Of a stretch of 64,000 nt of DNA, positions 45,957 to 58,414 are shown one piece after another. The translations under genes were made by a program, and so were the position numbers. This DNA is from Prunus persica (lineage: Eukaryota; Streptophyta; Magnoliopsida; Rosales; Rosaceae). How positions within the stretch are numbered: the stretch's first letter is position 1; each line of letters starts with the position of its first letter. The stretch is taken from contig NC_034010.1 in assembly GCF_000346465.2 (NCBI RefSeq), positions 3,170,926 through 3,234,925 of the forward strand, in the 5' to 3' direction. The notes beneath the pieces were generated by a model. The model saw only the letters and a program-made list of their open reading frames with translations, was not told the origin of the DNA and searched no databases.

Positions 45957-48900
45957 CTAAACACATAGGGAATCGGATTCGAGTTTTGACTTCACTTGAT
46001 GAAGGCAAGCTTTAAGATCCTGAAGTTCTTCCATGTCTGAGAAACTCACAGCCTGAGATTACCCAAATGTGTATATTTAGTCAGAACATGTATAGCATAA
46101 AAATCAGAATAAATGAAATTACTAGTGATAGAAAATATTTGTATTATACAGCTAAGTAAATAAATGAAAATAGGAACGGAAATTACAATACTCAAAGTTA
46201 ACTTTTCTGAAATACCAAGTATCTTGCCTGTTTAATTGTGTTCTTTAGGTGCATCTCTGCTGTAAGCAGTTCACGACGGCTACCAGTAGATGCAGAAATT
46301 TCCATATACACCTTACAGAGTTCCAAGGATGATTGAGCAAACTTCTTAAACCGATCTCTATCTTTCCACAAATCAGATCCCTGACAATATATCCTTGTGA
46401 TTATATAAGCATTATAAAGGGACTATAACTGGTTTTAGATTGGCATTTAATGACAAATAGTAACTATAAATGAAATGGAAAAAGGAAGTATCTAAAGCAA
46501 AATAATAAATAGAAAACTCATCATGTTATATTCATTACAGTTTGCAATGAGCCCCTGAACCAATGAGTGATGAATTTATCACATCTTTTTATGCTTCATT
46601 TTTCTACAAATATTTGTTACTTATGTTCAAAACCCACATGCTACTCAAACTGTTGACTTCTATGATGTTCAAAATGGTGAGATCTAATAAAGGATGATGC
46701 CAATGCACATTCCTCACTCATGACACGGATGGTACAATGGGACAGTTTTAATAGTTGGTTTATATTCAACATTAGTAGATTTAAAATTAATCAGTAAAGG
46801 GAGAATGAGATAACCACTACTTGCAAAGATACTGCAAGTCCCTAACAACTGCCCCGCACATGTGTAGAAATACTCTCAGTATTACTAGCACATCTATAAA
46901 CCAATTTTCAAAAGATTAAGAAAACAAAAATTATAAAGCACTAAAAAAGTAATCATAATGGTAAATAAAAACTTAAAACTAGGAAGTCACTGCTAGAGAT
47001 ACCTGGTATGATCTAACTTGCTTTAATAAAGCTTCAGAGCACATTGTAAGGTCTCCTTTCATTTTGTGCCACCTTGCATACAAACCCCAAATATCTGCTC
47101 CATTTCCACTTCGAACTATCTACAAAAAGTAAAAAGGAAAATATTGCATGCAACTTATTACTTTACCCCCAACCAAAAAAGACATTACTTTTTAGGTAAA
47201 TATACTGAAAAGACACCAAGAGGCTTCACCATTTGATTGGCACATTCCATCCAACATATAAATATTAGAACAATGCCCAGAAATTTCTTATTAGTAAAGT
47301 TACACATATCGAGAGAGAGTATGGAGTGATCTGACATTTTTGGTAACAATTAAGATCCTCATGATGAACTGTCCATTTAGTTGATACATATGGATGACTA
47401 AACGATCTCCACTTTGATTGATTTTTTGCAGAGATGATCTTTAAATGGTAATTTAGAAAATGAATGATTCCAATTATGACATGTGTACGGTGAGGATTTG
47501 TTAATCACAACAGGAGGGGGATGGGGTGGACAAGGAGGTACACACCCTTGGGTGCCCCTAAGTATTGTCCACCCTCTGTAGCAGGCTAACCTAACCATAC
47601 TCATAATTGCAAATAATAAATAGATAAACATTTTAAACCCTAAATGATAAGCCATAACTAAGTTAACCTATGTTAAAATATAAATAAATAAAAATTTGTT
47701 GGCCCACATCCTTCCTTAAGCTTCTGAGAATAATAGAAAACTAACAAAGTCAGAGTAGACCTTTCAGTTCAAATCTCTGTAAATCAACCACCCAATAGTT
47801 GGTCAACATTTTTTTTTTTATACCAAGAAATCCGCCAAGCAGCTTTGCGGACAAAGCTTTGAAACAGGGGTACCCCACCGAACCATACAATCTTTGGGAG
47901 GCAGGAAACACTAACAAATAGCAAGATAGGTACCTTTGGGATTTTCGAACCTCAGACCACATGGAATCAAAACATGGGCCTGACCATTAGTTGGTCTACA
48001 TCATAAAATAGGGCCTGTTTGATAATCATCTCAATTTTAGTTTTTAATTTTCATTTTTTGTGCTAGAGTATAGAGGAAAATGAGAGTGCGGATGAGATTG
48101 AGAGAGAGGATGAGAGGGGAGGATGAAAACAAAAACTTGAATGTGAAAACAATTTGAAATAGATTTCAGTTTTTAGTCTTTGTTTTCACTTTTGTTACTC
48201 CTCCCTTCCATCATATCCTCTCATCTTCCCTCTCAATCCCATCTCCACTCTCATTCTCACTTCCATTCTCCCTCTTTTTCCTCTATACTATAGCACAAAA
48301 AATGAAAACTAAAAACTAAAATTGAAATGGTTATCAAATGGGCCCTAAGCTTTTGAAAATAGAGCTAAACCAAAACAATAATCAATAAACACATGCAGCA
48401 GTCTAATAATAAGCATGGGAAATGATCAATCAGTACTGGGCAACTGGTTACTGTTCATTTTAGTAGAAAATCTACTGTAAAAATATAGGTCAGGGAAGCA
48501 TAAGCAAACAAAAGGAAATGATAATAACGAAATCATACCTGCTGTAGAACTTTTCCAAGGAACTCTACTAAGTGCTCAGTTTCCCGAGATTTTCCCACCT
48601 CAGTGGAACAGTTATCTTCATCCGTCATATCTGGAGTCGTATGTGAAGCCCTTATTTCGACTTCAGCCACAATTCTTTCCAATAATTCAGCATCAATTCT
48701 TTTATTATTAGTAATATCCAACACCATCCTTGCAGCTTCTAGACCCTATAAGAAAAAATAAATAGAGTAAGAACAGCTGAAAATTAATACTTAATGATGG
48801 GCACAATCAGTCCACGTGAAGAAAATTGAAAGTGATAAAGGATATAACAATGGAATGCCCTAAGGTAGGTGATCTCAAGCAACGAATGTGTAGACATGTG

Positions 48901-51900
48901 GACCTAATCAATGAAGATATGCCAAATGACCAAGTGTTTCAAATTTACTAGGCTTTTTTCTGTTAATTTTCTTTTCCAGTTCATGAATGTTGATCTGAAG
49001 CAGTGAACAACGTGTAGACATTCGGACCTTATAAATGAAGATCTGCAATATAACCCTAGAAAAGACCAAGGGTTTCAAATTTACTAGTTTTTTTGTTTTC
49101 AATTAATTTTTCTTTCCAGTTCATCAATGTCCTTTGCCATGCTCCAAATCAAAGGCAAGGTTTCCATATCACTTTACAAACCAAATCTAAGCCTACCAAG
49201 ACAAGTTTACATTGTGAGCTGTCACATGTGAAAATAAATATGCTACTGAGACGAAGGCACTTACCTGACCAACATTGCCAACATCTACGGCAACATGGCT
49301 GTAGTTCTCCCACAGTTGCCAGCTGTTTCGTCTGTAATCAGTCATGTTCAGTCATTACATAATCCAAACTGTCGACAACAAATATAAAGTTCTGAAAAGA
49401 GGGGTGGGGGGGGCATGCGAGACAGAAACACAGAGAGAGAGAGAGAGAGAGAGTTTAGTCAATGGAGGAAGACAGAACTTGAATTTCAGAGCTTCTCTAA
49501 ATGCAATGAAGGATTCTTTACTCTTCTTTTTTATCATATGCCTGCATAATTGGAAAGGCAAGAAACAAAAATTAGTTGAATTGATTTTCCAAAATAATAA
49601 TGAATAACTAAGACATCATGACCACTCTATTATTTGCATTCGAAAATTGTATATTCATACAACAAGAAGAAAAAAAAAATTCAAACTGACTAATAATATG
49701 ACTCCACATATATTCATCATAAATTATTCATTCAAACTGTTTAGTAGTTACTGAAATATGACTAAATGTGAAACAAATTTTCACTTGTAATAATTTAATG
49801 AGGACTCTATTCGTTGAACTGAAGAACATGTATTTACTTTCTAATATAAACCAAAAACGAAAATAACAACCTAAGTTTAGAATATGATTTGGTTACTGTT
49901 CGTTTGTTTATTTCACATCAAAAAAATAGTATATTACTGTGTGAACTACACTGAATAACATCACATCATAGTCTTGCAAGTGTGCTGTTAATTTTATCTA
50001 ACAAGTATAAGACATGGTTATTATAAGAAAAGATGTTTGTACTGTGGTGGTTAGGTCCCTCACCAAAGAGGAAGGCGTTTGTCAGTTTGAATCCCTAAAC
50101 CTTAAAATCTAACTATTGGACACTATTGCAAGGAAAAAGTAAGGCTAGCGGAAACTATTGGACACATTGGTAATCCAACTAATGCAAAATATTGTGGAAC
50201 AACAGAATTTTGACAGAAATAGCTAAAATTCTACAAGATAATGGCAATACTTTACCAATATTTTCTAGTTTTTAGACTTTTTTCATAGACATAGCTGAAA
50301 CCCCCATTAAAATCAAGAAGTCTAATTCCAAGATAAGAATGTACGTAAAATATGACTCAAAAGCTCAAATGGGTTTCGGCACCCAGTGCAACCAGAAGCA
50401 AAAAAAAAAAAAAACACTCAAAATATTATCACAATATTGAGAGATGAAGAAACAAACAAAAGAAAAGAGGAATATTCAAGAGAGGACATGCAAGACAAAG
50501 TAAGGGGAAGAAAGCATACAAACAAGCAATATTATTCCATGCCTCCCCATTTTCAGGATCAAGTTGAACAGCCCGAGTAAAAGCATCCAATGCCTTTTCA
50601 GTATCCCTAGCCTGTATATCATCTCAGCATAAGCTTAACACTTGTTAGAAGGAATAAAGATAAAAAGGCAGTATACAGCACGACTCTACTCATTTCCATA
50701 CATCATGCAACCTATAAAATGAATAATAATGCAACATATCATGGATCACACAACACAAGTTACCTTCAACGCAGCAGCCCCAAGTGCAAACCAGCCATCG
50801 GGATACAAAGAATTCAAGGCCATTGCAGACTCCCTGGAATATGGAATGCAGAATGTGATTGTGCATCTAAATCAATTATGAAATACAAAGATTATCAAAT
50901 AAACAAATGATATATTTGAGATGAGTGAGACGAGGAGGAAGGCTTTACACGAAAAAAGTACCATAGGGTTTTTGATTTTTCATAGTCCCCTCTATTGTAT
51001 GCACTGCGAGCAAGAGACCGCTATCAAGTAGAAAAAAATAACATTAAAAATCTGTGAAAGATGACTGAGAATGTCTTTTCATAAGGAATGAGTTTCAGGA
51101 CATAACCTTGGCTCGAGCTGATCTATCATTTGAAACTTCCAGGGCTTTTTCAAAGCAGGCATCATCATTAGTAACATCACCCAATGAGCACCTAGAAATT
51201 ATTTTAGGAGTTCACTCTTAAAATTATTATGTCATGTATTATAGGTTTAAAAATGCAGTAGGGCATGCATGGAGACAGCAATAGTGGGGATAAATAAAAA
51301 TAAGCTTCAGAGCCATCATATTGAAATAGAGATTCAAGACAAACAAATATGAACACAATAATTGTGTCCTAAATTAGTACTAAATTAAAAATAATAAAGA
51401 AATAAATAAACTATAGTCGTGCTACTCTTGGTTATATTTTTAATCTGAAACTGGGCATGTTCCATTGGTTTCAAGTTCTGTAAGACTATAAATGGCTGGA
51501 TGCATCTCAATATGCTGGCCAAAAAAAAAATTTGAGACATGGAAATTGAGTCCAGAAAATATATGACGTTGAAGGCCTTGTCAATTTTCATAATCAGATA
51601 ACAGGGTGTTAGCAAACAAGGCACAAAGATTAAGAGGGCAAACATAAAATATCTCATATTTTGTACATGGATTGATAAATAGGTTTCAGACTTGAACGGA
51701 AGACCTCTCTCTCATATTCAAACACACCGACTAATAAGGAAAATACTCATAGATAAATTTACTAGTAGTTCACTTTGAATAAGGGTAATATCAAAACCTG
51801 CATTTATTTTGAGGATATCAGCACTCAGTATAACTTTTACAAGTTGAATGGATTAGAAGAGACCGCATGATAAATTTAACTAACGTGTGAAAATAAGGTT

Positions 51901-54900
51901 TCTTGGTAAGTTAAAACAATTAACAAAAGAAAACCTAATACATACCATAACCTGGGGTCATTGGGTGTTTCAGAAAGTCGTGTCTTGATCAGTTCAACAG
52001 CTGCTGCTTTCTTCTGCAATAGGCTGTTTTCATATAGTACCTCACATGAGACTCCTTTTGGCAACAAATGGTGAGAAATAAAAATGAAATCAGAGGATTC
52101 AATTTTTCCATAACCATTATGTGTCATCATACCGGTAGCAGAATATAAGATTATCCCATAACTCTAAATCCTCAAAAGTTTTAACCGCCTCTCCTATAAG
52201 ACCACAGCCAACTAAAAGTTCACCATATTCCCTAAAATGAATCCGAAATAGACAAGAACAAGAAATGTCAATAAGAAACAACAGATAGAAGAACATAGAA
52301 AACCACAATAAAATTCCTCATCAATGTAAGATGAAGATATACTTCCGCAGGGCAGGAATGGTAGGAATTTGAACGCCATAGCAGAAAAGAATCCTTTCCG
52401 CCACTCCTGGAGAAGGGTCATAGATACCCTGAACCTGAAATATATAAAAAAACATTGCTGCTGTAAAACAAACTCTCAATAAGTAAATGGGTTAACTGAA
52501 ATACAAGAGCTCAAAAATAAAATGACCACGAGAAGCAGATATCAAAACAGTGCTCATTTCTAAATAATATAAAATAAACAAAGCTATTATACATCTAACA
52601 ATGGTATTAAATCTACATCTGGCATCAGAGAAATTAAGTAACCACTTCAGACGATGAGACCAAGTTCATAATCTTTTTTAGCATCAGTAAATAGTAAAAT
52701 TGCATGCCAAAGCCAGCTTCTGCCTCTACATAATAGTGTGTTCATGTGGTTATACCATATGTGTATGAAGTGCATATATATTTATAATTGGATCAATTTT
52801 GCTTGAGATTTACCTAACTTGTCCTTAGAAAGAGTGTTTTAACTAATGTAAAACTTGATTCACCGCCATGTCTAGTTGTGTTTTAACATTTTTCAGCTAC
52901 CAATTTACATGGAAATATGAGACTTAAAAAGGAAAGGCATGGATCCTGTGAGCTGGATCCATTTAGAAAACTCGAGGAAAAAGATTCTGATCAAGAAGAA
53001 CAGAAATTATGCCAAAGAAAAAGTTCAAAATCTTAAGAAAAGATGCTATGTAATACCAATTTTTCCATCATCATCAGTGCACGTTCCTTTGTGTGACTAC
53101 GCGTTGACTCCCACCGAATCCGCAGGATGTCACAGAAATATCGTATCTGATACAAAAAAGAAATTTATCACATTAAATAATTTCAAAATTAAGGAAATCT
53201 AGGTCAACAATATATCAATCTCACTGAAGAGTCCACAGTACCAAAATCTCTCCTCTCCTCCCTCCCTCCCTCCCTCCCTCCCTCATCTCTCATCTCTCAT
53301 GTCAGTGTGTGCAATAACCTAATTAGAGAGAAGCAGAGTGCTTTGGGAGGTTCAGCCCTATCCTATTAGATACAAAAAATGTGTCGTTGATCATAAAAGT
53401 AGCTTATGGACACTCTCAAGGGGCAATAATTAAGATATGATCCATTCCATGGGCTGAAATACATAGTTTTGGGATACTGAAATTGTTTGTTTGATGGAGT
53501 GACCTTAGTAAGTTCAAAAGGAGTAGGTTCCCAGCCAGAACACAGAATTACTAGTAAGAAAAATATTTGGCCCCTTGGTAACTTATGCCAGATACATGAA
53601 GACTTGAAAGTACAAAAGAAAAAATATAAATTAAGGTCATGTGGTATGGACTCTGGACCTGATGCAGACAAATGGCGTTAGAGAAGCCTTATCTCAGTGC
53701 GAGTTGAGTCATGAAAGACATTCACAGGGTACAGTATAGCCATTACTTGTTGAGTATAGGAGCCTACAAAGGACAATGCAAAATCTGATGAAATTATTAG
53801 AGCTTGTGGAAAGTGGGGATCTATAATTTATCAGAGATTGTCAAAAGTTTTCAAACAATATTTTCGTGAAATACAATCCTTGTATGAAACTTTTATGAAG
53901 TACAAGGAAGAAACAGGATTTGAAGGTTTCACCAATTATTATGGGAAAACATGATAATGGATATAGAAAGTGGCAAGTCAAATTATAAAACTTCTCTCAG
54001 CTCTTTTTGCATAGTTGAAAGAGGTATAAAAGATTGAAATGCAAATGCAAGGTTCAAGAATTAACATAATGATAAACAAGAAATCAAGGAGAAGTTCTAG
54101 GCATACAGTGGACTCCATTGCAGTTCACTTATTGGAGTTTTATGAAGAAATGTTTCAGCAGGAGTCATCAGAAATGTATATCTAAAAGAGGGTTTATGAC
54201 CTTTTAAGATTGTCGTAGTTCAAGGCCTTGTACTTGTATATCTACATGGTCTAGAAAGCTACTATAGTGCTTATATATGGCAAAGGACTCTGACAGGAAA
54301 GTATGTCACTTTGTCAGGAACTCTCCCTTTGAAAACCCACCACAAAATGTAGGAACACCGATGAGGGAAGCTTAAATTATATGTTTTTTTACTCTCCCCC
54401 CATATGTTCATATTTTACTCTATATTATATGTTTTTTTTAATAAAAAAAGTCACTTTGTATGGCAGAATGGCTTCCTTTCTTTAAAAAAAAAATAAAAAA
54501 ATCCTTTCATACTCGATAGTCGAAGTCTTAACATGAATGGTGTCTTTGACACTATTATTTGTTTGCTGTTGTTAACAGTTAACAGAGATTTATCTGTTAG
54601 TGCAGCATGTTTAAGCTGGTTCAGTTGGCGCTCGGAAAACTTCCAAAAGACTATTGGCTTACCAACCAGAATAGTTTCATTTCTAACAATATAAGAGATA
54701 AGTCATCGAACTTTTACGATATGTTGAACACTGAAATTCTTAAACTGTTATCAGAAAGAATGATTCAATAAAAATGGAAAATATAATGAAATTCAAAAAC
54801 CATACAATGTTGTGATTTTATACTTACAATAAAGTATGACGACTGCTGAGAATTAATTGCCTCTATGTAAGGAGCCATTTCCCATCCTGAAACAGAGATT

Positions 54901-57900
54901 GGGTTGCTGAGACATCAAAGACTATAGACTCAACCATATGTAGCAAGAAAGTTATTGTGCTCCAATAATAAAATTGAAGAAAAAATAGTAGACATTAAGT
55001 TCTGTTAATGCCCTGCTTGAATATTGTGAATATGGGTAACATTACTAAATATGTATAGATCAAGAAAACTTACTTTGCATTTCATCATGTCGTGTACCCT
55101 TCTCAATTAGAAGGCATTTAGCCAGGATCACTGCCTGATGGACTGCACTCAAAGGAACAGCAGCAGTACCACCGCGAATGCCTTCTGAAAGAATTCCAGA
55201 ATTGCTATCATTCCCTAACAATTTTGGGGTCATTAATATGTCAGAGGCCTCATAGGTTTCAGATGGATGCAGATTGCCAATGCTAGAATTGTTTGTCTGG
55301 GAGCCAGGGCTTTCTGCGAAGCAGCTACCACTACTGTTCGAAGAAGTTGGGTTTGCTAAAAGTACCATTTGTGCCTTTGGTTCTACCTTTAGGAAAAAAA
55401 ATGATATGTAAAGCTAAGAAGTAGTTTTGATATTTAAAGAACAGAAATAATAAAATTCTTTTTACATGCATTCAAGTTTCAACATTTACCTGATGTACAG
55501 TACGGAATCCAAGAACACCTGTAACAGAAAGCTGAAGACCAGCTGCTGCTTCAGCTGATTCAAAATGTAGCCTGATACCATAAAGGAGCCTCAGCAAATA
55601 AAATGAAATAACGGGAGTAAAAGAAAAACCTAATCAGCATCCAAATAAAGACTCCAATTATGGAATACTTATAAAAAAAAACCAATAAACAATGGAATTA
55701 AAACCAAAAAAAAACAAAAAAAGCAAGTGAAAACGTTCAGCCAAGCGCGTGTGCACACACACACCATTTATGTTCAAAAAACATGGAGACACAAAACAAC
55801 TTTATGGTGCCAAAAAAAAATCTCCGAATGTTGAATTTGTTTGATAATAATACTGGAATTAAAACTATCCTTAACAACCTTTAGTTTTCACCAACCTCTC
55901 TCCATACCACCAAAAAAAAAAAGGAACTGCATAAACTTTAAACTTATATATGTTAGGTTTTACATAAACTATTGTTTCATTATTTCATGAAACGAGGATC
56001 ATAGCTATTATAATCACTGCATCACTGTAAAGACCAGCAACTTTGGACATCAACTGAGAATCAGTTTTTGAACTCTAGAGAGCTTTCTACGGGAAAAAGG
56101 CAAAAATATTGAGGTATTGCAGCATGCAGGCAAACTTTTGGGTGGCTTGGTTAGAAAGGAAAGGAAGAATGTTTGAAGGAAAATTGAGGGAGGAGCAGAA
56201 TCCTGCACTTTCAGGCTTCTCTCTTGAATTTTATGTGCATCATGTTGTTGTGTAATTGTGTGTGATTAGAAGGTTAGAATTGCTCTTTTGCTTTGTTGGT
56301 GGACTACACGTCCACTGTTCAACAATAATGGTTATTTCACTAACTTTATTCTTTTGAAGCCTTTGTATAAAATTAAATTAAATAAAGAAAGAAAAAAGAG
56401 TTCTCTGACCAATGCAGATAAGAGTGCAATCTCCTTGATTATTTATTCAAAGTACTAAATTTAACCATATGTATATACATCAGAGCAGGAAACAAATTTA
56501 GATCAAAGTAAACCAATGAAACATAGCATGACAGGAAGATGAAAACTTCTACTAATTAGTGACCTTCCATGGAAGTGAAATATTGAAAATTTCACTTGCT
56601 TATTTTAGCAAACCAAAAAAAAAAAGCTCAAGTGCTTGTAGTCCAGTGGAGGAATTAAAAAGAAACATCAGTTAAACTTTATTTGGAAACAAGTTAGGCC
56701 TTTCACAGCATACATTATATATAATGACATAATAATATGATCATTAATAAGATGGTTTCTTTATAGGAGATTATTATTCACTAATAAGATGGTTTTTTTA
56801 AAATGCCATTTCTAATAAGATGTTTAGTAGGAGCATACTAACCAAAATGCCAAAAAAAAAATATATCCTTGACAACTCACCTGCATGAATCAACTCTTGC
56901 ATAGGTGTATTCCATTATTCCAGCTTCCAGATAAATCATTGAGACAAGTGACGAACCCTCACCATTACGTAAATTGTTACCCCAATAAGTTGTTACTTTC
57001 TCCAAAGTGCCAAAATGATTCAAAGTTTCACTCGTAAAGACTTGCAAAAGATTGAACAGAGAAGAAGACCGGTCATCAAGAACTCTTTGATGGAGAAGGG
57101 TGATCCTAATGAGCCACCATGAAATGCTCCTAATTCCATACGTACAAGGCACACTTCTGTCAAATAACAAATCTTTCATCTTCATGGCCAGCATCTTCGC
57201 ATAAACTATATACTACAAAACAACACCAATTCACATATCAAAGTGTGATTTTGTAAAACAACTAAAAATAACAATCTTTCTGAAATTCTTGTCAGTAAGA
57301 ATCTAAGACTAACAATACCAAAGCAATAAAATTTAATTTCAGATGAGATACGAAACACATACACACACATGTACAGCCAGAATTTGAACATATAGTTACT
57401 TATAATTATAAGTTAGGAAAGACGCAACTAAACCAAGCTCATAATTTGCGTGAACTTTCAAAGAAGTCATCGCACACAGAAAATAGGCAAAATTGATACA
57501 GAAATGAAAAATTCTGGGCCTATATTAAGAAAACAGTCCAAGCATAAATTTATTGGCAAAATGTAACAATCCCAAAAATAGAAATGGCAGTACCTGAATA
57601 TTGGATAACTTTCCAAGCAAGTCAGACCCAGCAGCCATAAGCTGATTACGCGCCCAATTCTCCCACTCATCACATTGAGGCACTTCCAGTGGCAGAGGAC
57701 ACTTTGGCAACCCCTCCAACGGTCTAAATTTCCAAATTCCCAAAATTTAAAATTAACCCCCAAAAAAAACAATTCAATTAAAAAAAATTTATTTAACTCA
57801 AGTTTTTTTCTTTTTAGCTTTTGAACTTACCCAGTCAAGTTACATTGAGCAAAACCGAACAAGGCAGCCACGGCAATGCACAGAACCACGATGACTCTGT

Positions 57901-58267
57901 AGGCCTTGTCCTTGCCACTATCATTCTCTTCTTCTTCGCATTCCTTGGATATAAACGACTCAACTCGGTCCAGCAACTCGGAGTACACTCTGTCAGCGCA
58001 CTCCGCCGAGTCTCCGAACGAGTCAGACTCGGCGAGTTTGAAAACGACGCGCTTTACGTCGGGGGAGGTGAGGGCTTGGAGGTAGTGGCCCGACTCGATG
58101 GAAGTTAAGAGGTCGTTGATTAGAGGGTGGAGGTGGTGGGTGGGGTGGGCATGATCGGACGGTTGGGGATGAGGTGAGGGATCGGACGCCGGGGACTGGA
58201 GGGTGCAGCGGAGGAGACGCAGCTCGTACCCGCGGAGGATTGGGAGTTCCGGTGACGTTTCGGACAT
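45957..58267 (-). CDS. TTC27: TTC27-type tetratricopeptide repeat protein, 20 exons
   Basis: Exons: 58267-57831, 57723-57594, 57212-56881, 55571-55490, 55386-55074, 54886-54828, 53146-53057, 52434-52343, 52231-52133, 52023-51946, 51191-51107, 51020-50962, 50833-50764, 50611-50520, 49541-49479, 49331-49265, 48745-48539, 47119-47003, 46380-46228, 46052-45957. Phases join into 906 residues, near the ~900 of the plant homologue. The start MSETSPELPILRGYELRLLR is the family N-terminus. A hydrophobic stretch lies at 123-140. TPR helices cluster from about residue 570 to 720 (DYEKSKTLW, GWFALGAAALK, AFTRAVQLDPENGEAWNNIA). Nineteen exons are GT-AG; intron 19 starts GC at 46227-46226. Animal and yeast relatives of TTC27 (Emw1) are tied to cell-surface and ribosome-related functions; the plant role is not established. 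A Harbinger-like element lies 148 bp upstream. Confidence 0.95.
46053..46227 (-). other. GC-AG intron in the TTC27-type gene
   Basis: The donor reads CAG|GCAAGA and the acceptor CTCAG|GCTGTG. The frame joins exactly (KQ to AVSFSDM). GC donors are a known minor class that still uses the U2 spliceosome. Confidence 0.8.
47810..47987 (-). mobile_element. tRNA-derived SINE in TTC27 intron 17
   Basis: On the minus strand the B box GAGGTTCGAAAATCCC (complement at 47937-47952) follows a weak A box near the right end, and the tail is the T run at 47810-47819 on plus. Target duplications TAGTTGGTCAACAT (47796-47809) and TAGTTGGTCTACAT (47988-48001) match at 13 of 14, a strong mark of retroposition. 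Confidence 0.8.
48009..48347. mobile_element. Long-arm foldback MITE in TTC27 intron 17
   Basis: About 339 bp that is almost wholly an inverted repeat. The left arm starts GGGCCTGTTTGATAATCAT, and the right arm complement starts GGGCCCATTTGATAACCAT. Both continue through TTTCATTTTTTGTGCTA. TA flanks both ends. A transcript would fold into a hairpin of about 150 bp per arm. A relative, broken by a Mutator-like element, lies at 27285-29405. Confidence 0.85.
49434..49453. repeat. (AG)n microsatellite
   Basis: Ten AG units in TTC27 intron 15, next to the exon at 49479-49541. Confidence 0.8.
50040..50150 (+). mobile_element. SINE-like fragment in TTC27 intron 14
   Basis: A-box-like GTGGTGGTTAGG at 50044 and B-box-like CAGTTTGAATCCC at about 50083-50095, followed by a short A-rich end. 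Target duplications were not found. Confidence 0.5.
53253..53284. repeat. (CCCT)n microsatellite
   Basis: About eight CCCT units in TTC27 intron 6, followed by two copies of ATCTCTC. Confidence 0.85.
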
Positions 58268-58414
58268 TTTGTGAACTAGTTAGTGACGGAGTGCGAATGT
58301 AGGGTTTAAGTGAGGTAGAAGGGATTTTGGGTTTTAGAGTGTAGTTATGATTGCATGGGGTAGGGTGCATCATAAGAAGCAATGGATGATAAATTTCTGA
58401 CGTAAGTGATGTTA

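Noticed and set aside
52939..53681. Plus-strand frames inside the TTC27-type gene
   Set aside because: They overlap minus-strand exon 7 and intron 6 and have no recognisable content.
58023..58382. 119-residue Pro/Ser-rich minus frame overlapping the TTC27 start
   Set aside because: It is a shifted frame of the first exon; the MSETSPELPILRGYE frame fits the family.
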